Source of the DNA: Colimorpha sp045598945
GTDB taxonomy: Bacteria; Bacteroidota; Bacteroidia; Bacteroidales; P3
Length of the DNA stretch: 10,268 bases
NCBI GenBank assembly: GCA_045598945.1
Contig: JAZRVD010000002.1
Location: forward strand, 1 to 10,268
Direction: 5' to 3'
Shown here one piece after another: positions 6,785 through 10,268 of this stretch. Positions within the stretch are counted from its first letter, which is position 1. Every line of letters begins with the position of its first letter. The translations under genes and the position numbers were made by a program. The notes under the pieces were generated by a model. The model saw nothing but the letters and a program-made list of their open reading frames with translations, made no database searches and was not told the origin of the DNA.

Positions 6785-8048
6785 GAGAATATAAAACATT
6801 TAAGATTTGTTGTGCTGTAGCCTGTATGGCAGGTACAGCGACACTATTGCCAAACTGCTTGTATGCGGACGAATCCGAGACTACGATTTTGAAGCTATCT
6901 GGGTAACCTTGAAGACGAGCCCACTCTCGAGGAGTCATCTTTCTAATACCCTCTTTGTTTATTTCTCCAACAATATTTGTTGTAGGTACAAGGTTAGTTT
7001 GGCGAAAATCTATCACCAAATTACATTCTCTGCCCATGCCTCCGCATACTATTGCATTAGCCACCGAATTGTCATCAATAATTTTATATCCAAAGCCGTG
7101 TCCAGCCGCCTCATGACGCGCCCGATGATTTCGCAACGTAAGAATATAGCGTTCCGACAAATAATACCTTGCTGGTACAGGTTCTTTTTCTCTAACATCA
7201 ATCCAGCAAGGAACATTTGCATGTTTTTCTGGATAAGAAAACTCCATTTTATCAATGTGGAGATCTTTTCTAAAACCTACTATATATATACGCTCCCTGT
7301 GCTGAGGGACACCATAATACATAGCATTCAAGATTTGTGGCGTTGGAACAGTATACCCCACTTCGTCCAAAGTATTTAATATTGTCTCAAGCGTTTTGCC
7401 TTTATCATGAATTGCAAGTCCCTTAACATTCTCTAAAAAGAAAGCTTTTGGCTGATAGCGCCTCAATATTTCAGCGACATCAAAGAACAATGTACCTCTT
7501 GTCTCTGCAAATCCGCGCCGTTTACCAGCAAGAGAAAACGCCTGACACGGGAAGCCGGCACACAGGATGTCGAAGCCATCGGGTATGCACGCCTTGGTAG
7601 ACTCCTTTGTAATATCGCCAAATGGCACTTCGCCAAAGTTATGCAAATAAGTCTTTTTGGCGTTCTCATCCCACTCGGACGAAAACACGCATTTGCCACC
7701 ACACGCCTGCATTGCCAATCTAAAGCCACCTATGCCAGCGAAAAGGTCGATAAAGGTAAAATGAGCATTGTGATTGGGCAAGAATGGCACACTAAACAAT
7801 TCGGGAAACAGCGACGTCTGATATACCGCCTCAGGCTCTGACACACAGCTTTTGTCGTCAGCGACAGGCTGCGTCAATCGACTTATAATGTCTTCCGCCT
7901 GCCTACTATATGGTATGGCTATCTTACTGTTTTGCAGATGCAGATAGTGAGACAGTATAGCACCTATTTCCGCCTCATAATTTTTCAAACTTTCAGGAAT
8001 CGGACTCCAAAGCGAATCTTTGCAATTATATATATTTTCAAACAACAT
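6765..8048 (-). CDS. DNA (cytosine-5)-methyltransferase, M.HpaII-like
   Basis: This 427-residue enzyme transfers a methyl group from S-adenosylmethionine to cytosine C5 and protects host DNA from the adjoining restriction enzyme. Motif I is FIDLFAGIGGF (99-109), motif IV with the catalytic cysteine is AGFPCQAFS (C168), motif VI is FLENVKG (204-210), motif VIII is QHRERIYIVGF (249-259), and motif X is YKQFGNSVAVPA (396-407). The target recognition region lies between about 260 and 370. That region and the RKMTPREWARLQGYPDS stretch (369-385) resemble M.HpaII as I remember it, so CCGG with inner-C methylation is predicted. About 98 residues precede motif I, more than in M.HpaII; the extension has no domain I recognise. 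The gene starts 31 bases after the mltG stop, with no evident promoter or Shine-Dalgarno site. It is the first gene of the restriction cassette. Confidence 0.95.
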   Translation of the reverse strand: MLFENIYNCKDSLWSPIPESLKNYEAEIGAILSHYLHLQNSKIAIPYSRQAEDIISRLTQPVADDKSCVSEPEAVYQTSLFPELFSVPFLPNHNAHFTFIDLFAGIGGFRLAMQACGGKCVFSSEWDENAKKTYLHNFGEVPFGDITKESTKACIPDGFDILCAGFPCQAFSLAGKRRGFAETRGTLFFDVAEILRRYQPKAFFLENVKGLAIHDKGKTLETILNTLDEVGYTVPTPQILNAMYYGVPQHRERIYIVGFRKDLHIDKMEFSYPEKHANVPCWIDVREKEPVPARYYLSERYILTLRNHRARHEAAGHGFGYKIIDDNSVANAIVCGGMGRECNLVIDFRQTNLVPTTNIVGEINKEGIRKMTPREWARLQGYPDSFKIVVSDSSAYKQFGNSVAVPAIQATAQQILNVLYSHGVIRK

Positions 8049-8079
8049 GTTATTCTGCTTAGCTGATACAATAGAGAGG

Positions 8080-9114
8080 TTACTTTATGTTTCTTTCGTT
8101 GAGGGCTTTATGATAGCGGTTGGCGTTGGCGTTGTGCTCGGCGAGGGTGGCGGCGAAGTTGTGGTAGCCGGAGAAGTCTTCGCGGGCGCAGAAGTATATG
8201 TAGTCGGTCTTTTTGTTGGCGAGGACGGCGTCGATACTGGATTGCGAGGGTATGCAGATAGGTCCTGGAGGTATGCCTGGGTGGAGGTATGTGTTGTATG
8301 GGCTATCGTATTCGATGTGCTTTTTTAGTATACGGCGTATCTCAAAGTCGCCTACGGCGTATCTTACCGTAGGGTCGGCCTGCAGGGGCATGCCTTTGCG
8401 TATGCGGTTGAGGTATACGCTGGCGATGTTCTGCTTCTCGTCGTCTTGGTTGGTCTCCTCGTCGACTATGGAGGCTATGGTGCAGACCTCTTCGGGGGTG
8501 AGGTTGAGGTCGTCGCATTTGTCTAAGCGCGAGGCCGTCCAGAAGCGGTCGTGCTCTTTTTTCATGCGGTCGAGGAACTGCGACGGGGTGATGTTCCAAT
8601 AGACCTCGTAGCTGTCTTGCACAAAGAGGGATATGACGGTGGAGGGTGTCTTGCCGTAGCGTGCGCATGTGGCGGGGTCTTGAAGCAGGAGGAGTAGGCT
8701 GTCGGAGGGGAAGAGCACGCGCTTGCCTATAGCTTGGCAGAGCGTGGGGAGGGTGCGGAAACGGCCTATGGTGAGGGTTAGCGGGTCTTGGTCGCCGCAG
8801 CGCAGCTTGCCTATGAGGTCGTAGATGGGTGTATGCGATGTGATGACGTAGCGGCCTTCGTGTACGTTGTCGTGGAAGCGGCGCAGGCGCGCGAGTGCGT
8901 TGAAGCTCTCGGCGCCAGAGATGCAGCCTTCGGACTGGAGGAGTGCGACGAGCTGGTCGTAGGTGGTGCCTTCGTTGAGATAGATGGTCTTGTCTTCTGT
9001 GTTGACGGTCTTTTCGTGCCGCAGATAGACGGTGGCGCCGGCTATGGCGATGACGCCAAGTATGGCTACGGTTATGACGATGATGCCCGTAATGGATTTT
9101 TTGCGTTTAGACAT
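8080..9114 (-). CDS. mltG: Endolytic murein transglycosylase MltG (YceG-like)
   Basis: This 344-residue protein is an inner-membrane lytic transglycosylase that cuts nascent peptidoglycan strands and so helps set glycan length. A single N-terminal membrane segment (about 9-31) follows a basic start (SKRKK), leaving the catalytic part in the periplasm. Family motifs are SYEVYW (168-173), ASIVDEET (214-221), ASVYLNRIRKGMPLQADPTV (231-250), and PYNTYLHPGIPPGPICIPS (272-290). The acidic motif is IVEKET in the E. coli protein as I recall it, and here the first glutamate is aspartate (D218) while E220 is kept. The C-terminus is complete (HNANANRYHKAL...), so insertion of the cassette just downstream did not damage it. 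It lies 33 bases after the GNAT gene and is probably cotranscribed with it and recG. By eye it is clearly GC-richer than the genes to its left. Confidence 0.95.
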   Translation of the reverse strand: MSKRKKSITGIIVITVAILGVIAIAGATVYLRHEKTVNTEDKTIYLNEGTTYDQLVALLQSEGCISGAESFNALARLRRFHDNVHEGRYVITSHTPIYDLIGKLRCGDQDPLTLTIGRFRTLPTLCQAIGKRVLFPSDSLLLLLQDPATCARYGKTPSTVISLFVQDSYEVYWNITPSQFLDRMKKEHDRFWTASRLDKCDDLNLTPEEVCTIASIVDEETNQDDEKQNIASVYLNRIRKGMPLQADPTVRYAVGDFEIRRILKKHIEYDSPYNTYLHPGIPPGPICIPSQSSIDAVLANKKTDYIYFCAREDFSGYHNFAATLAEHNANANRYHKALNERNIK

Positions 9115-9147
9115 GTGCTGATGATGTGATGTTGCCGCTATAGGTGG

Positions 9148-9552
9148 TTAGTTGAGTATGATCTGCATGCGGTAGGCGTCGGCGTATTCGCCGCTGTCGA
9201 GCAGCACCCAGTCGTGCATGTGTCCACATTCGAGGTATCCGCAGTTGCGGAAGAGACGCAGGCTGATGTTGTTGGCGTCCTTGATGTCGGCGTAGAGCTG
9301 ATGCAGCGAGAGCTTGTCTTTGGCAAACTGGGTGAGCTCTTTGAGCATGGCAGTGGCGTAGCCTTGATGGCGCCGTTGTGCTTCTACGGCGATGCCTACG
9401 GCGCAGCGCTGATTGAGCGGGTCGAAGTCGTAGAGGTCGATGATGCCTATTATAGACTCGTTGTAGGGCAGTGATTCGTCGATAGCGGCGAGGCTCATGG
9501 AGCCGTTGCGCCAGCGGCTGTGCTCGATAGCTTTGAGTGTTACTTTTTTCAT
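9148..9552 (-). CDS. GNAT-family N-acetyltransferase, short
   Basis: This 134-residue protein has the acetyl-CoA-binding core of the GNAT fold: strand IIGIIDLYDFDP (34-45), strand CAVGIAV (50-56), then the pyrophosphate-binding loop QRRHQGYATAML (59-70, pattern R-x-x-G-x-A), helix, strand HQLYADI, and the NNISLRLFRNCGY helix of motif B. Relatives in Bacteroidales are about 165-180 residues, and place two helices between the first strand (here VTLKAIE, 4-10) and the IIG strand. Those helices are missing here, leaving only about 23 residues. The substrate is unknown; relatives are annotated as ribosomal-protein-like acetylases. It starts 17 bases after recG and ends 33 bases before mltG. The shortened acceptor side raises doubt about activity. 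There is no room upstream for a longer start. Confidence 0.85.
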   Translation of the reverse strand: MKKVTLKAIEHSRWRNGSMSLAAIDESLPYNESIIGIIDLYDFDPLNQRCAVGIAVEAQRRHQGYATAMLKELTQFAKDKLSLHQLYADIKDANNISLRLFRNCGYLECGHMHDWVLLDSGEYADAYRMQIILN

Positions 9553-9569
9553 AGATGTGATGTGTTTTG

Positions 9570-10268
9570 TTAGCTTATTACACCCCAGTTGGTTTTATTG
9601 CCTTTGCGCAGCACGTATTTTCGCAGCAGGTGGTGCTGCGGCAGCTGCAAGTCGGGGTCGATGTTGATGATGTTGAATGCTTCGCGTCGAGCGGCTTCGA
9701 GTATGTCTACGTCCTCCACGATGTCGGCTATCTTGAGGTCGAGCATGCCGCTCTGGTCTCTGCCTTCGAGGTCGCCGGGGCCGCGCAGTCGGAGGTCTGC
9801 CTCGGCAATCTTGAAGCCGTCGGTGGTGCTGCACATGGTCTGTATGCGCTGCTGTCCGGTGTAGGAGAGCTGGTCGGAGGTCATGAGTATGCAGTAGGAG
9901 TCGCCGCCGCCGCGTCCCACGCGTCCGCGCAGCTGGTGGAGCTGGCTGAGGCCGAAGCGTTCGGCGTTTTCGATAACCATGACGGTGGCGTTTGGCACGT
10001 CTACGCCTACCTCTATAACGGTGGTGGAGACCATGATGTTGGTGATGCCGCGCTTGAAGCGGTCCATCTCGAAGTTCTTGGCTTCGGCGTCCATCTTGCC
10101 GTGCACTATGCTCACCTGATACTGCGGCAGGGGGAAGCTGCGCGTAATACTCTCGTAGCCGTCCATGAGGTCTTTGATGTCGAGTTTCTCGGACTCTTGT
10201 ATTAGCGGATAGACAACATACACCTGCCGTCCTTGCGCTATCTGCTGCCGCATGAAGGCGAAGAGCTT
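9570..10268 (-). CDS. recG: ATP-dependent DNA helicase RecG, C-terminal third (partial)
   Basis: The reading frame is open to the window edge, so the 5' end lies beyond base 10268; the ATG at 10253 is an internal methionine (preceded by KLFAF). The 232 visible residues hold the second helicase lobe: GRQVYVVYPLIQESEKLD (motif IV region), VHGKMDAEAKNFEMDRFK, STTVIEVGVDVPNATVMVIE (motif V), and QLHQLRGRVGRGG (motif VI). These are followed by the RecG-typical RLRGPGDLEGRDQSG segment and the C-terminal helical region ending NWGVIS. RecG remodels stalled replication forks and branches Holliday junctions. The QSG and LRGPGD signatures separate it from Mfd and PriA. It is the most upstream visible gene of the minus-strand run recG - GNAT - mltG. 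Confidence 0.96.
   Translation of the reverse strand, partial: KLFAFMRQQIAQGRQVYVVYPLIQESEKLDIKDLMDGYESITRSFPLPQYQVSIVHGKMDAEAKNFEMDRFKRGITNIMVSTTVIEVGVDVPNATVMVIENAERFGLSQLHQLRGRVGRGGGDSYCILMTSDQLSYTGQQRIQTMCSTTDGFKIAEADLRLRGPGDLEGRDQSGMLDLKIADIVEDVDILEAARREAFNIINIDPDLQLPQHHLLRKYVLRKGNKTNWGVIS

Noticed and set aside
1756..8048. Transposon or integrase origin of the cassette
   Set aside because: No transposase, integrase, tRNA end or flanking direct repeat could be found in the window, so the mode of arrival is unknown.
8049..8079. A dedicated promoter or controller-protein box ahead of the methyltransferase
   Set aside because: Neither TAnnTTTG nor a convincing repeated operator is visible in the 31-base gap or just inside the mltG end.
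8020..8328. Plus-strand open frame across the mltG-methyltransferase junction
   Set aside because: It is antisense to the conserved MltG C-terminus, with a Val/Gly-rich product and no start context, so it is a shadow.
9567..10205. Long plus-strand open frame of 212 codons opposite recG
   Set aside because: It lies wholly inside strong recG coding sequence on the other strand, and its Val/Ala/Gly-rich product has no recognisable motif; it is a shadow of GC-rich codon usage.

Overview
The window looks like chromosomal DNA from a member of the Bacteroidales, plausibly a Prevotella relative. The reasons are a promoter of the Bacteroidota type (TTTG, then TAnnTTTG) ahead of the first gene, start codons that mostly lack Shine-Dalgarno sites, and protein styles typical of that order (an AAA_14/DUF4143 ATPase, and a recG - GNAT - mltG run). 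The genus is inferred and not demonstrated.

Left part (1-1755): a 33-bp tandem repeat, cut by the window edge, runs into a promoter and a plus-strand gene for an AAA+ ATPase with a DUF4143 tail (139-1419). A strong stem-loop terminator that could work in both directions follows. The next gap of about 290 bases has no intact gene but holds a decayed, frameshifted fragment of a tetratricopeptide (TPR) protein on the minus strand.

Middle part (1756-8048), all on the minus strand and so read from right to left: a C5 cytosine methyltransferase of the M.HpaII type, an HpaII-family restriction endonuclease overlapping it, a Vsr mismatch endonuclease 6 bases further on, a RecQ-type helicase fused to a ComF-like phosphoribosyltransferase, and a DprA/Smf-like protein whose start overlaps the helicase stop by 4 bases. 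This is a compact accessory cassette of the defence-island kind. The first three genes form a CCGG-type restriction-modification system with its own repair of deaminated methylcytosine. The last two form a translationally coupled pair that combines RecQ, ComF and DprA activities, families otherwise met in recombination and natural transformation. The pair is the best candidate here for a poorly described system.

Right part (8080-10268): the 3' end of recG, a short GNAT acetyltransferase and mltG, also on the minus strand, with 17- and 33-base gaps. By eye they are much richer in G+C than the methyltransferase and restriction genes. The cassette begins only 31 bases after the mltG stop codon, with no recognisable promoter between, so it appears to have been placed directly downstream of a housekeeping operon and may be read from it.
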